NCBI RefSeq assembly: GCF_026262505.1
Contig: NC_067207.1
Location: 34,068,082 to 34,132,081, forward strand
DNA from: Trichomonas vaginalis G3
Taxonomy: Eukaryota > Parabasalia > Trichomonadida > Trichomonadidae
Length of the DNA stretch: 64,000 nt
Direction: 5' to 3'
Below, piece after piece: positions 26,656 through 37,539 of this stretch; position 1 is the stretch's first letter; every line of letters starts with the position of its first letter. The notes under the pieces are model-generated. The model saw only the letters and a program-made list of their open reading frames with translations, was not told the origin of the DNA and searched no databases. The position numbers and the translations under genes were made by a program.

Positions 26656-27458
26656 TTACTTACTAATAAAATTTCTTTATTGTGACACTTTCTCCAGTTT
26701 ATGGGACCTCTCTCATATTCTATCTTGTCATATATAAACTCATAGTCATGTATGTCCTCTAACCATCTCATAACGGTTTCCAAACCACTTTTATCGGATG
26801 TAAAGTAAAAGCATGGATGGTTATGTATAACGTCTAAAGTTTCTAAAGAGTCTCTCAAAGTCCAGTCTACTTGGTATTGAAAATCCCATGTGTTATAGAA
26901 CGGCGGGTCCACTATAAAGAAAACATTTTCCTTGTCTTTATATTTTTCATACAACTCTGTCCAACGACATCTCACAAACTCTATACCCTCAATATATTTT
27001 TCTATGTCCTCTTTGAAAACATTTGTATAGTTAAGATATAAAACGTTTGACATAAGTGTTTCAATGTCATGAACTCTTATAGAACCACTATATAATAGTC
27101 TAGCAGATATACTATCCCAGTCTATATATTCTGCTTTTTTCAAAACCTCTCTCACAATATTTTTCTTATCTAATGGTATACGTTCCATCTTACCTATAGG
27201 TATCTTTTCTTTTAACTCTTTCAATATATTGTTTGTGTCTGGAATATGTTTGAGACGGTCCATATAGTTGTCGAAGTCATTGCATATAATCTTTGAGTCA
27301 GGAAATACGGTATGACATAAATGGGATATATAGAAACTTCCACCGAACAAATCTACAAATGTTAGACCATTCGGTAGTTTCTTAAGTTCTCTCAATATAA
27401 TATCTTTACATCTACTCTTATTTCCAAAGAACGGTAACTGTGGTTTTGTAAAATTCAT
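26640..27458 (-). CDS. D12-class N6-adenine DNA methyltransferase (272 residues)
   Basis: It transfers a methyl group from S-adenosylmethionine to adenine N6 in DNA. The motifs of the D12 (Dam-like) class are present: PFFGNKS at 9-15, FVDLFGGS at 34-41, and the catalytic DPPF at about 182-185 followed by YNTW. Length is usual for the class. N6-methyladenine is reported in T. vaginalis DNA, so an element-borne enzyme could mark element or host DNA. It is the outermost gene of A; its first three quarters lie in the 650-bp inverted arm. The open frame is whole. Confidence 0.88.
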   Translation of the reverse strand: MNFTKPQLPFFGNKSRCKDIILRELKKLPNGLTFVDLFGGSFYISHLCHTVFPDSKIICNDFDNYMDRLKHIPDTNNILKELKEKIPIGKMERIPLDKKNIVREVLKKAEYIDWDSISARLLYSGSIRVHDIETLMSNVLYLNYTNVFKEDIEKYIEGIEFVRCRWTELYEKYKDKENVFFIVDPPFYNTWDFQYQVDWTLRDSLETLDVIHNHPCFYFTSDKSGLETVMRWLEDIHDYEFIYDKIEYERGPINWRKCHNKEILLVSKCGLK

Positions 27459-27516
27459 TTATATATAATAATAAAAATGTTTTTTCCTGAAAAGTGACAG
27501 AAAAGTGACAAAACAT
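26867..27516 (-). repeat. Right arm of the 650-bp inverted repeat
   Basis: Reverse complement of 3500-4149, equal in length. Outside it (27517-27657) the sequence does not match the left side. The flanking hexamers TAAGAA (left) and GAAAAC (right) do not form a duplication. Confidence 0.75.
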
Positions 27517-27722
27517 GAAAACATATATAATTTGTGAAAAGCGACACATTATATAATGTTTTCGACCCAGAAGACTAACAATTTTCCGAATAAAAACTTC
27601 ATTTATACTAAACATCTTCGGGAAGCCCCCAATACCCAAAAAACTTCATTTTATACTAAACATCTTCAGGGCTAGAGGGCACGAAGTGCCTGGAAGCCCC
27701 ACTACCTTTTTTTTTTTTTTTT
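27517..27722. repeat. Border segment with a short direct repeat and the hairpin/oligo-T block
   Basis: CTTCATTTTATACTAAACATC-like words occur twice (about 27597 and 27646). The hairpin block GGGCTAGAGGGCAC, GAA, GTGCCTGGAAGCCC then CACTACC and about 17 T residues lies at 27658-27722. It matches 3431-3492 in the same orientation. Confidence 0.6.
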
Positions 27723-28059
27723 TAGAATATTAATATCAATATTTAATAAGGAACTTTATATGACTTATTTGATATTGATGTAGAAATATATTTAATATAC
27801 CGCCAATACAGACTCATATATATTGGGATATGAGTGATGTTTTGAAGATGATTTTGGCAATTCATGTTTTTAATAAATGTTTGGAGTAAATTATAAAATG
27901 AGATCATATGATTGTTGTCTCCGAGAGATTACTCCTTTGTATAAGCTAGTTAGAACTTACTAAATATATGTTTGTAAGAGCTAGACTACTTCTTATTATG
28001 AATAAAAATTAATTTTTTTTATTTAACAAAAAAATAAATAAAGAAAAAAATTTTTTGTC
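27723..28059. other. AT-rich intergenic sequence, no gene seen
   Basis: This 337-bp stretch contains a small inverted pair (TATTAATATC and GATATTGATG vicinity) and otherwise plain AT-rich sequence. It must hold the 3' untranslated region of the USP gene. I see no RNA gene or repeat unit. Confidence 0.6.
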
Positions 28060-31000
28060 TTAATCTCTAACTTTTTCTAATAAAGCTTTCCATTTTGGAT
28101 TCTGGTATTTTGAAGCCGATTCCGTCAACAGATTGAAGCAATTGTCATCACCATGTTTAATCACAGCAGCTATCTTATCCAAATTCGTCTTCAAGAAGAA
28201 CTTTTCCATTGCTTTTGATCTGCAAAATTCAGAAATAAAGTCATTTGTTGGTCCAAGAACTTCTATTGCTTCAAACAAAGAATCCATCGGATAAGCCCTT
28301 GCGAGTTTGTCGTCAACAAACTTAAGAACAACTTTCTGTAAAAATGGCAAAACGGTTTCTTTCAAATATTGAGAACAACTGTCAATTTTTGAAGCGAAAA
28401 TATAGGCGTCCATTATTGGAGCTGCCTTTTCAGGGTGGACGTGCAAGTCCTTGCTAGAAACTGCGAGTGTTTTTAGAGGCTTGAGACCAACGACAGAGAT
28501 GAGCGTCTTCATGACAGCGCAGGCGGCAACTCTCACTCCGTTTGTCGGGCAGTAAACAAAGAGGTTGCAGAGTTGACTGTTTTCTAGTTGGTCGGCCAAA
28601 TACTTACAAACTTCGGGTCTATCCTGCAATGTTTTGTTGACTTTCGTGAGGAGTTTGATTCCGTTCTTTCCATCCACAGTGAATGGCGCGAAACAGAACG
28701 AGAACAGGGCTGCTTCCTGGAACAGTTTGTCGTCTTTCGATGACGCGAAGTAGTACATCATGTCCGTCGTTGCAGTGGAAAATGTCAGCCTCGTGTGCAG
28801 TTTCTTCTTGTTGTCGTTCCTCACGAAATCCAAGAGATCCTTTGGAACAGTGACTTCCTGCGGCTTCTCTGAGTCGTAGAACAGAATGAAGGCAGACCAA
28901 GTAGACTTCTCTCCGCTGCCAACTCTCAGGACATAATCAAGAGAAACTTCGCTCACAACATCGTCGTTGAAGCACTGCCACGTTCCGTCTTTCTCCCTGC
29001 AGTAAGAAACGTAATGGCCGTAGTCGGTGGTGCCGGAATGCATAATGACGCCGCTCAGTTCATATGTCTTGCCTGCCAGTGTCAAAACCGCTGGGAACGA
29101 TAGAGGTGACTTCACTTTATAACGTAACCAAGTTTCTATGTTCCACTCGAACCTTTTGAGCTGGATGATCAAGTTCTTTGGCGCTGTGTAGACCTCGCAG
29201 TACTTCTTTGCGTCAGTTTTTGTATCTGATCCCTCAAATTTGTACGCGTTCTCTCCAGTGAGGAAATCCGGTGTCGAAATCTTTTTGAGTGACTCATCGA
29301 GACTTCTCGAGTGAAGGACAACAACAGGAAGAGCAATGAACGTGTCGAAACTCTCACTCTTGTGCTTGCCATCCAAACTCTCAATTCTGTTGATAAATTT
29401 GCCATAGAAAAGTGACAATTTATCTTTACCGAGAATTCTTTCCAATTTGTCTAATAACAACTGCAAGAACTCGCAGGCATCCTGCTGTATTGTTGTGTCG
29501 AATTCGTCTGATCCGTCACTCGACCAGTTGTCCAAAAGGGATTGAGTGGAAACAGATGTTCTATTAGACAGCATCATTAGACAGAAGAGTTTTCTCAAGT
29601 GCTCCAAGAATTTGTCCTTTCCCTTGTAGTCGAAAACAGCCTGCCTCATCTCAGTGATTCTGAACAGCTGCTGGAGAACACTGTCAACAAAACAAGTAAC
29701 TCCTAAATTTTCTAAACCGACATAACCGCCAGATTTCTGAAGAACGATTTTGTCTCCGTCGATGTCCCACTGGTTGAAGTAACAGGTAGAACATAATGAG
29801 TGAAGTGACCGAATAAGTCTGTCACCTTTTAGATGTTTTGCTGCGTTTAGAGCTGACTCAAACTGTTTTTCGTCCTTTGCCTCGCTGTTTGTCTCCAGGT
29901 AGTTCTCGCAGATGAATTCCGTTATTAAAATCTCTTCATTCTCCTCAAATGCGTACACTTCGAGAAGGGCGTCAATAAGCTCCAAAATGCCCCATGAAAT
30001 TAAATCAGTTGTTAGATTTTCCATGACGATAGAAATCGCTTTTTCATCTCTAGAAGTGATGTGATTTGCCCACGAAGCGAAGAAGTTGTCTGCCCTTATT
30101 TCCTCGCTTAGCTCTGCGTAGATCTTGGATGGGATGTTGAGTTTCTCGAAGAAAACAACAGATGATTCAGCTGTTTTGTCGTCATTTCCGTTCAAAAACT
30201 TAAGAATCAGTTTCCTCATTAAAAACTCGTCGAATTTCAATGACCTTGGATCGCTCAGGCCGTGCACAACATCGAAGGCGTTGATGAACAACTGCTGGTT
30301 GTCAGAGTTATTTGTAAACTTCTCTAAAATTTTGACAATTTGGTCGAATAAAAACTGTTCGTCTGAAATTCTGTTTATCGACTTCATCCAGCTGAGAATG
30401 TTCTCAACGAGGTTCGCGTCGGGTGAGTCGAGGCCGACAGCGAGGAAGTACTGGAGGAGGCCGATGTCTTTGAACTTCTCGAGGTCGGATTCTTCGAAAT
30501 CACGACAAAAAGTGTCAAAGTTGTATTTAAACTGTTTTGGTTTGTCCCTCGGGAAGAGGACTTCGAGCTTTGTCTTCGCAAATCGCTGTATGACGTTGGA
30601 CACTGTCCTGTATGTTGGCAGGAGGTCGCAAACTTCAACAGCGCTTGGGAATTCGTCCATCATCAGCATAAGTTTGTCGTGCATCTTCATTTGGATCAGC
30701 TTGAGGGAGGGAATGACTGTGCGGTCAAGTATGGCCGGACATTTGCCGATTGTTAGCTTTACATCAACAGAATCTTCGTCATCGAACATTTTCAAGTTCT
30801 TTTCGTTCTCCAGAGGGAATTCATTGTACTCCAATCCGCACTCTGTATAAACTACTTCGAACTTCTCCGCAATGAGCCGGGTGAGCGCTGGAACCGAAAT
30901 CTGCCTATCTACGACAAATGTCTCGATTTCGTCCTCTTGATAGGACGCGTTGATCTCTACTGTCTCTGACTTACGCACGTCTCTGTGCCTTTCGAAGCCA

Positions 31001-32997
31001 TACGACTCAGGAATTACGTCTCTTTCGCAAATCTTTATGAAAGTCACAAGAACCTTGATCGCCGAGTTCTTCTTGGCGTAGTCTGTCAGTGAGTTGAGGA
31101 TTTGGTTCCATTTGTTTATGAATGTTTCGATCATTACTTCATCGGAAAGAATTTCTTCGTCATTTCTACAGTAGATCCTGGAGATAAGCCTCTGGAACCT
31201 CTCCTGCATCGAGGAAGTCCTCAGAGAAAGGCTCCAGAGCAGATCTTCGTTCGGGAAAGGCAAATCCATCAGTTTGTCGAACGAACTCTGATTAGAGTGA
31301 GCGTAGTTTGGCGAAAAGAACGCTTTCTTTATGAACTGGTAGAATTTTGAGTTGATTTTGTTATCTGGGTACGAATCTATCAGTTCCAGCATTGTTTCGT
31401 GCGTGATAATGTTCTTTTCCATCAGAGCCAGTATGAAATTGATCAGTTGCTGAGAGTTCATCGCGTTTAACAGCAGCATTTTTGCGTCTTCTATGAGAAG
31501 AGTCGCTCTGTTGTACGCGGCGAGGCTGTATATCATTCCAGCGCAGTGCTGGGCCAGCTGAGGGTCGTTCATTATGGTCCTCATTATCACATTCATGAGG
31601 CGATTCGCTAATTCTTCGTTTTGGAAGTATCTGGAGGACAAGAGAGAGGACAGGATGGACACTTCCTGCTTCGTAAGCATTGAAAGCTTAGAAATCTCGT
31701 CCAGTTTCGCCAAAATTTCAGACTGATTCAGTCCGATGCAGCTTAAGAACTCGGAAAGCTCAGAATACTGCTGCTTGAGCTCGGAATCTGACTGGGAGAG
31801 CTCGGCCACCCTCTTTCTGGCACTGTCAATCACAGGTGACATGTTTTCTTTGCCGGCCAAATTTTTGCATATGATTTTGATGGAGTTGACCCACGCGTCG
31901 TTCTTTTCGGGGAGGTCGAGGACCAGGGACATGCAGTCTGGCACCAGTTCTGCCTTCAGAGTGGTGAAAATCTCTGTAATTAAGTGGTAAAACTGGGTAT
32001 CAGCGGAAGACTGGTGAATTGACTGCTGTGAGAGTATAGACTTGAAGTTATCGACTGTAATCATGTCGTTGCTTGCGAATACTTTGAATAATTCGGCGTA
32101 AATAGGAAGAAATGCTTGTTTTATGTCGTTTTTGAACATGTAGTCGGCAAATCCGGATGTTTGGAGCCAGCTGATGACATATTTGCTTGAGAATGGTACT
32201 CTGCAGTTGTTGCAGAGAAGTTTGAGCGCATGATGTTGTTTATCGAAAAATTCGCACTTAATTTGATCAGAAATCAACTCCATGACCTTGTTGACTTTGT
32301 CCTGAGTAAGAGCGTTGATGTCGTTGAGGCCATTGATCGTATTTGTGATGAAATCAGCGAGATATTCTGGAGAAGAATTTCTGTTCTTATGCAACTGAAG
32401 AATATTTAAGTGGTGTATTATACGGTCGAATATCTGCTCCAGCTTGTCTTCTGGAGTTCCTACTTGAGCGGCAGGGATATAAAAGTAAAAAATCGCCGAA
32501 CGAAGGAAAGCCTGAGGAAATGGGTACTCTGAGGCTAATTCATTCATCAAGTAGAGATAGGATTTCGATGATTCGTAATGCTGACAGATTTTTGTGAAAA
32601 ATTCTTCATTATTACTGTAAATAGGCTGACGAATATTAAAAATGTAGTATGATAAAAATTCAATAGCATATGTTGGAAAATCTAATGCAATTTGGAATAT
32701 ATCAAACACGATATCAACAAATCTGAGAAATATTGGCTGAAGAGTGTTTGATTTGAGGTGATTTTTGACAAGAGCGCCTGTAACCGATATCAGTAATTCG
32801 AAAAATTTCTCTGTTTTCACTTCGCAAGTTGGAGGTAATCCATGATTTTCGATAATGTAGTCAGTGAGCTCTGAAAAATCATCCAAATATTGTTCGAGGT
32901 GGTTTAAATCAGTAACTGCATAAGAAAATCCAGCCTGCCAATTAGCAAAAGCTTCAGGGGTCCAAAATTTACTATGCATTAATGTCACTTTTGTCAT
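28060..32997 (-). CDS. Ubiquitin-specific protease (USP, peptidase family C19), 1645 residues
   Basis: A host enzyme that removes ubiquitin from proteins, probably cytosolic or nuclear. The catalytic domain is near residues 1090-1400. The Cys box GLENLGVTCFVDSVLQ has its catalytic Cys at about 1101 and keeps the upstream Asn of GLEN. QQDACEFLQLLLDKLE and LIIQLKRFEWNIETW follow, then the His box TDYGHYVSYC at about 1328 and CFNDDVVSEV. The first 1050 residues are helical, like the armadillo-type front of USP9X/USP34; the last 240 are helical too. I start at ATG 32997. The frame extends one TTG codon further, which I do not use. TCATT just upstream resembles the trichomonad Inr. GC content is clearly higher than in the flanks. 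Confidence 0.88.
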   Translation of the reverse strand: MTKVTLMHSKFWTPEAFANWQAGFSYAVTDLNHLEQYLDDFSELTDYIIENHGLPPTCEVKTEKFFELLISVTGALVKNHLKSNTLQPIFLRFVDIVFDIFQIALDFPTYAIEFLSYYIFNIRQPIYSNNEEFFTKICQHYESSKSYLYLMNELASEYPFPQAFLRSAIFYFYIPAAQVGTPEDKLEQIFDRIIHHLNILQLHKNRNSSPEYLADFITNTINGLNDINALTQDKVNKVMELISDQIKCEFFDKQHHALKLLCNNCRVPFSSKYVISWLQTSGFADYMFKNDIKQAFLPIYAELFKVFASNDMITVDNFKSILSQQSIHQSSADTQFYHLITEIFTTLKAELVPDCMSLVLDLPEKNDAWVNSIKIICKNLAGKENMSPVIDSARKRVAELSQSDSELKQQYSELSEFLSCIGLNQSEILAKLDEISKLSMLTKQEVSILSSLLSSRYFQNEELANRLMNVIMRTIMNDPQLAQHCAGMIYSLAAYNRATLLIEDAKMLLLNAMNSQQLINFILALMEKNIITHETMLELIDSYPDNKINSKFYQFIKKAFFSPNYAHSNQSSFDKLMDLPFPNEDLLWSLSLRTSSMQERFQRLISRIYCRNDEEILSDEVMIETFINKWNQILNSLTDYAKKNSAIKVLVTFIKICERDVIPESYGFERHRDVRKSETVEINASYQEDEIETFVVDRQISVPALTRLIAEKFEVVYTECGLEYNEFPLENEKNLKMFDDEDSVDVKLTIGKCPAILDRTVIPSLKLIQMKMHDKLMLMMDEFPSAVEVCDLLPTYRTVSNVIQRFAKTKLEVLFPRDKPKQFKYNFDTFCRDFEESDLEKFKDIGLLQYFLAVGLDSPDANLVENILSWMKSINRISDEQFLFDQIVKILEKFTNNSDNQQLFINAFDVVHGLSDPRSLKFDEFLMRKLILKFLNGNDDKTAESSVVFFEKLNIPSKIYAELSEEIRADNFFASWANHITSRDEKAISIVMENLTTDLISWGILELIDALLEVYAFEENEEILITEFICENYLETNSEAKDEKQFESALNAAKHLKGDRLIRSLHSLCSTCYFNQWDIDGDKIVLQKSGGYVGLENLGVTCFVDSVLQQLFRITEMRQAVFDYKGKDKFLEHLRKLFCLMMLSNRTSVSTQSLLDNWSSDGSDEFDTTIQQDACEFLQLLLDKLERILGKDKLSLFYGKFINRIESLDGKHKSESFDTFIALPVVVLHSRSLDESLKKISTPDFLTGENAYKFEGSDTKTDAKKYCEVYTAPKNLIIQLKRFEWNIETWLRYKVKSPLSFPAVLTLAGKTYELSGVIMHSGTTDYGHYVSYCREKDGTWQCFNDDVVSEVSLDYVLRVGSGEKSTWSAFILFYDSEKPQEVTVPKDLLDFVRNDNKKKLHTRLTFSTATTDMMYYFASSKDDKLFQEAALFSFCFAPFTVDGKNGIKLLTKVNKTLQDRPEVCKYLADQLENSQLCNLFVYCPTNGVRVAACAVMKTLISVVGLKPLKTLAVSSKDLHVHPEKAAPIMDAYIFASKIDSCSQYLKETVLPFLQKVVLKFVDDKLARAYPMDSLFEAIEVLGPTNDFISEFCRSKAMEKFFLKTNLDKIAAVIKHGDDNCFNLLTESASKYQNPKWKALLEKVRD

Positions 32998-35614
32998 CAA
33001 TTATCAATGAAAAAAAATTTTCGTCCTAAAAAAATTTTCCAAATTTTGTCGTAATTTTGAGCAAATTTTTAATTGATAATATAAAGAATGAGTTTATCAA
33101 AAGATTGAGTTAATAAGTCAATTGAAAATTTTGCCTCTTTTCAAACAACTGAAAATCAAATTCAAGGGACAAAAAGTAGCAAAATTAAACGGTATTGCTC
33201 AGAAGAATCGATCCCTTGAAGAGGTTCGTAATCATAAAATAATGAAGTTCTTGAAGGATAATTTAAAGAATTAGAACTAAAAACAATGATACAATAACAT
33301 TGCTGTACATATTTCGGATTATTTAGAGTACAATCATCCGGGACAAGTTGAGAAAAAATTGAATCAGAAAGGTGACCAAACTATTTTTTGAAAGTCCGCC
33401 ATAACTTTAATGGTACTATTTCAGCGTGTACAATGAATACAAAAATTCTAAGAGTGCCACATAAAATAGTACTTTAGACTTGAGTTAATGCTACCAAGCA
33501 AATGTTAAAAAGATGACTTTAGTGTTTTGATAATCAAAGATTAAAATCATTATTGTCTAAATCAATAATCATAACGACAGAAGTTAATTTTTTTCATCAG
33601 TGCTTTAAATCCACTTTTAAAAGTATACCTCAAAAATCAAAATATCAAAAAAAATTGGCCGATAGGTTTGGCTTTAATTTTTGTCTGCTTTTATGATTTG
33701 ATATGGATGTTATAATTTTAAAAGTTGAGCCAAATTCACCAATAGATTTTTGAGATTTGCAAATACTCAATAATTTTCAGCGTGTTATCTTTTATTAAAA
33801 GAACTATTTGGTTTCAGTATCATATAAATTGATATTTACTTTCTATTTGAACCTTCATTTAGCTAATGATTTAGTAATACAGATTTCATCTATCCTTATA
33901 AGAGAATTTTGAATTTGTTATAATAAAAAAACAAACAGATATAGCTTACACTTCTATAATAAAGATACCTTTTATAGAAATCAGTATGAAATGTGTTTTT
34001 TGACACGTAAAGCTCTCAATTCATTATAACATGTTTGTCGATTTTTATATATTTTTCGCTTTCATTATCTATGATATTAAAAATTATGTCATCAGAATGT
34101 GAAATAATTAAACAAATGCCCTGCGGGAAGTATTTTATACTAGAATTTATAAAAAAAATCACTGTACGTTTAGCCTACTGGTTATGTGGGGTTCAAAGGC
34201 AATATGTTCAAATCAGTAAGCACCCAGTTTTTTTATTTTTTTATTTTTTTTAACAAGGTGAATATAACTTTTGATCGAAATCAATGAGTTACATGAATTA
34301 TCATTTATCTAACTACAATTAAATTGTGAAAATATACTATCCAATATTAGCGTTTAATAAAATCAAAGATTATTGACTTATATTTTGAAAGTAATCTAAG
34401 CAGAATTTAGATATCCAAATTCTAAATATCTTCATGCTTAGATGCTAGATAATATATTCTTATTTGAAAAATTTATAATGTTATTATTTTCTTATTTGAT
34501 ATTTACTACAAGCAGAAAAGCATTTATATTGTAAATTAACAGATTATGATAATTATACTCGTTTTTATATGTTCTTAATGAAGAATATCAAACGTATTTC
34601 TATGAGTTTTAAAAAATGAAAAGTTTTAATATGGCTAATATATTTATTATCATTAATAGAATAAAAAAGTTTTTTTCGCATATCACTCGATGATTTACCT
34701 TCGAGTTTTGATAAATTTCGAAAAAATTTAAGGAATGCTCTTTGAATTTCTTTACCTATAAGCATATTATCTGCCGTATTATTTTTCGCTAATTGTAGAA
34801 TTTTATTTAATTTTAATAATTAACCTTCTAAGCTTATTGAGAGATCACATTGTATATTTGATACGTAGTACATATGCTAAATCTGTGAATTAGATTGTAA
34901 GATATTGAACAAACGTTCTTAAACATTTTAGATTTTAGGGAATTACTGAATTAAACTATATTTCTTATATGATATCTTCATGTTTGGATGCTTTGGGTAT
35001 AATTTATTGGGCTTTTTCTATCCAAATGTTTGGCAATGGTAACCCAATTTCTAACAAATTTATGATGGAAAAATTTATGACTTTTATGGAGCCGAAAAAA
35101 AAGCATATAATGAATAAGACTATTAAAGATAAGCTGTAATTTGATTGTGAATTTTAAGAAAAGAATTTGGATTAAAATTTGAAATTCTTTTTTTTTGAAA
35201 ATTAGCCGATGATATGCTTAAGCTAAAAATTACTAGAAGCGGTGTGATATAATTTATATAAAAAAACTCATAATTGCCATTATTATTGGTACATATAAAG
35301 TCAAATTATAATTTGCAGTTATGCTTTAATCAAAATCTATATTGAAACGCTTTGTCACATCCATTAAAAAGGCTGTCGCATATAAATCCAAACATTTGCT
35401 TGGTATGTACTTTTCCATTTTAACGTCCTGATTGATATAAGCATGTTTTACACTTTAAAATAGTAATTATGACAACTTGTACACCATAGAAGTAGGCTAT
35501 AACAAGAAAAATTAGATTGACATCGAATAATTTCAAGATTTAGAAACAATTTGTAGCTTTCTCAATTATCTAGAGTTAAAATTCATTTATAATGAGGTCA
35601 TATATTTTAATTAT
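32998..35614. other. AT-rich host intergenic sequence without a supported gene
   Basis: About 2.6 kb with only short open frames. It includes an inverted pair of TACCAAGCAAATGTT (33491-33505) and AACATTTGCTTGGTA (35391-35405), about 1.9 kb apart, which may mark an old decayed element. No tRNA, long repeat or coding pattern was convincing. Confidence 0.5.
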
Positions 35615-35621
35615 CTTGTAA
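35615..35621 (+). repeat. Target-site duplication, left copy
   Basis: CTTGTAA directly precedes the left terminal inverted repeat and recurs at 37334-37340 after the right one. With a one-base shift the duplication can be read as 9 bp with one mismatch (TCTTGTAAT/ACTTGTAAT), a size typical of MULE elements. Confidence 0.75.
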
Positions 35622-37333
35622 TAAGGGTTTCGTTTTGCGAAAAAACGTACAATACGCAATTTCGCTAAAAAAACATTTAGCTAGCAATTTCGACCTTTGA
35701 CTCCACTCAAGACGTCACTTTTTTAATTTTGCGGTATCATATTTTTGGAAAATCTTTATGAATATTATATAAAAAGTCTCTTTAATATCTATATTTCATA
35801 TTTTTATCGATTTTTAAAGTTTTTGCGAAAAGTATTCAATTATTTTTGCTATTTGGTCGGGTAAATGTCAGATTTGCGATATTTTCTGATATGATATTCT
35901 GTAATAAACAGAAATTCATCAAAAGTGACAGCTCTCAATTTTTTGACATTTGTAAATTCTAAATTGAATGAGAAAAATGAAATAATACTAAGCATAATAC
36001 AATATTCCAGATTTAATTATAATTAGGAAAAAGTTAGTTTTGAGAGTACTTTTCATAGGCATATAGAATGAAATCTTCTGAAAAATAATATCACATAAAC
36101 TCATATTATTTTCTAATATATAACTATTTTATATAAAAATCAAATTCAATGATCTTAAAAGCGAAGGATAAACCTCAAAATTTACGAATATAATGAGTGG
36201 GAATAGGCGTAAAGCAAAAATTGATATTTCATATGGTTTTATGATAGATAAGCATTATATTCCCACTCATTATATTCGTAAATTTTGAGGTTTATCCTTC
36301 GCTTTTAAGATCATTGAATTTGATTTTTATATAAAATAGTTATATATTAGAAAATAATATGAGTTTATGTGATATTATTTTTCAGAAGATTTTGTGTTCT
36401 TCTTCAAAATTTTATTTTTTATTAAAAAGAATCTTTACAAAATATACATTTACTTTAATTAATATTTAAAAACGTGCTCTATCAAAAGTTCCAAAAATTC
36501 AATATTTTAGCTTTTCTGAGGTGTCACTTTTGATGAATTTCTGTTTACAACAATTCAGATTCTACGTTGATAATAATGCTTATAGAACCCTCTTGCTATT
36601 GTGTCAAAATTGCGAAACCGATAGCAAAAATATCTCGCAATATCAAAATTGAGATATTGAGTGAATTATGCATTATAGAGATTAAAAATCTGATTTGTGA
36701 AAACATCTCATCAGTTTCTAGCTAATTCAAAAATCTTTACTATCTTATTTGATTAAAATGAAAAGGGAATAGTTTCATTATGCTTTAAATGACAGCCTTA
36801 TAATATAATCATAGTTTTCGCTCAATATGCAGCATTTTTTTTCGAAATCTATGGTCAATATCCTAAATACTGATTGCTTTGCATTCATATCTCTTACATT
36901 TTCTATACCCACATCACTATTCATTGCTATTCCTATCTTTTTCATTTTTGTTTGTTTCTCATAATTTCTCAAAAAACATGATAACTTGATATTTGTAAAT
37001 ATCATACTTTATAACGTAAATAAGAACTTGACCTATTAAGAAAAGCAGTAATGAAAAGAAAATCTGAAATTCATAAAAATTACAAGTTTCTGATGACAAT
37101 TAGCTTAATTAAACCAGGTACAAGATTATATAATTGTATTTTCTATCCAATTATCCATATAATATCTTATCCAGAAAAAATAACTTGATCAATACCAAAT
37201 GATTTTTTAACTAGTAAATAAAGTATTTTCTTTACACACACATTGTATATCATAGTTTTTTTTTTTGGTTTCGCAAAACATCCAAAAACAAATATGCTAT
37301 AAAAGTGACAATTTTAGCAAAACGAAACCCTTA
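35622..37333. mobile_element. Non-autonomous TIR DNA transposon, 1712 bp
   Basis: Ends are perfect 17-bp inverted repeats: TAAGGGTTTCGTTTTGC at 35622-35638 and its complement at 37317-37333. CTTGTAA is duplicated on both sides. The interior has no transposase; the open frames are short. Two nested inverted pairs occupy the centre: a 26-bp pair (35905-35930 and 36522-36547) and a 134-bp perfect pair (36071-36204 and 36259-36392). The 7-9 bp duplication suggests a MULE or related superfamily. The intact ends and duplication suggest a fairly recent insertion. Confidence 0.8.
36071..36392. repeat. 134-bp perfect inverted repeat with 54-bp spacer
   Basis: Arms 36071-36204 and 36259-36392 are identical in inverted orientation over 134 bp, as far as I can read. 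The spacer is 54 bp. The arms would form a long cruciform or, if transcribed, a 134-bp double-stranded RNA. Confidence 0.9.
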
Positions 37334-37340
37334 CTTGTAA
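37334..37340 (+). repeat. Target-site duplication, right copy
   Basis: CTTGTAA immediately after the right terminal repeat, identical to 35615-35621. Confidence 0.75.
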
Positions 37341-37539
37341 TCAATGTTCGAACATTACCATTAAAGGAATTTTTACTTTAATTAAATTTAAAAAATATAA
37401 TTTGTGACTAAAAATAACAAACAAGTTTAATACAAACAAAATAGTATACAAATATACAAAAGAACTATCATTTAACGAATATTTCAATCTGAGATTTGAA
37501 ATTTATGATAGTTATAATAAAGGAGCTCTATTTTGAGAG

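Larger units (their letters stand above)
3500..27516 (+). mobile_element. Polinton/Maverick A, about 24 kb, broken
   Basis: This element carries the Polinton hallmark set: double-jelly-roll capsid protein, penton-like protein, FtsK/HerA-type packaging ATPase, protein-primed DNA polymerase B and retroviral-type integrase. It adds an SF3 helicase, a fibre protein, KilA-N proteins and a DNA methyltransferase. Its outermost 650 bp at each side (3500-4149 and 26867-27516) are inverted copies of each other. I see no clear 6-bp target duplication at these edges. About ten breaks are spread over several genes, while the polymerase, ATPase and methyltransferase frames remain open. High identity to B and C suggests recent activity. 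An alternative left edge is about 4145. Confidence 0.85.

Noticed and set aside
30125-30850. 241-codon open frame on the plus strand within the USP gene
   Set aside because: It is the antisense shadow of a long real gene; composition and lack of any motif do not support coding.
34160-34225. tRNA-like words (GTTCAAATCA after a GGTTATGTGGGG stretch)
   Set aside because: No acceptor or anticodon stem can be formed; only a few bases of a T-arm pattern are present in AT-rich DNA.
33491-35405. Inverted 15-bp pair as ends of a 1.9-kb transposon
   Set aside because: Similarity does not extend beyond 15 bp convincingly, no target duplication was found and there is no coding content.
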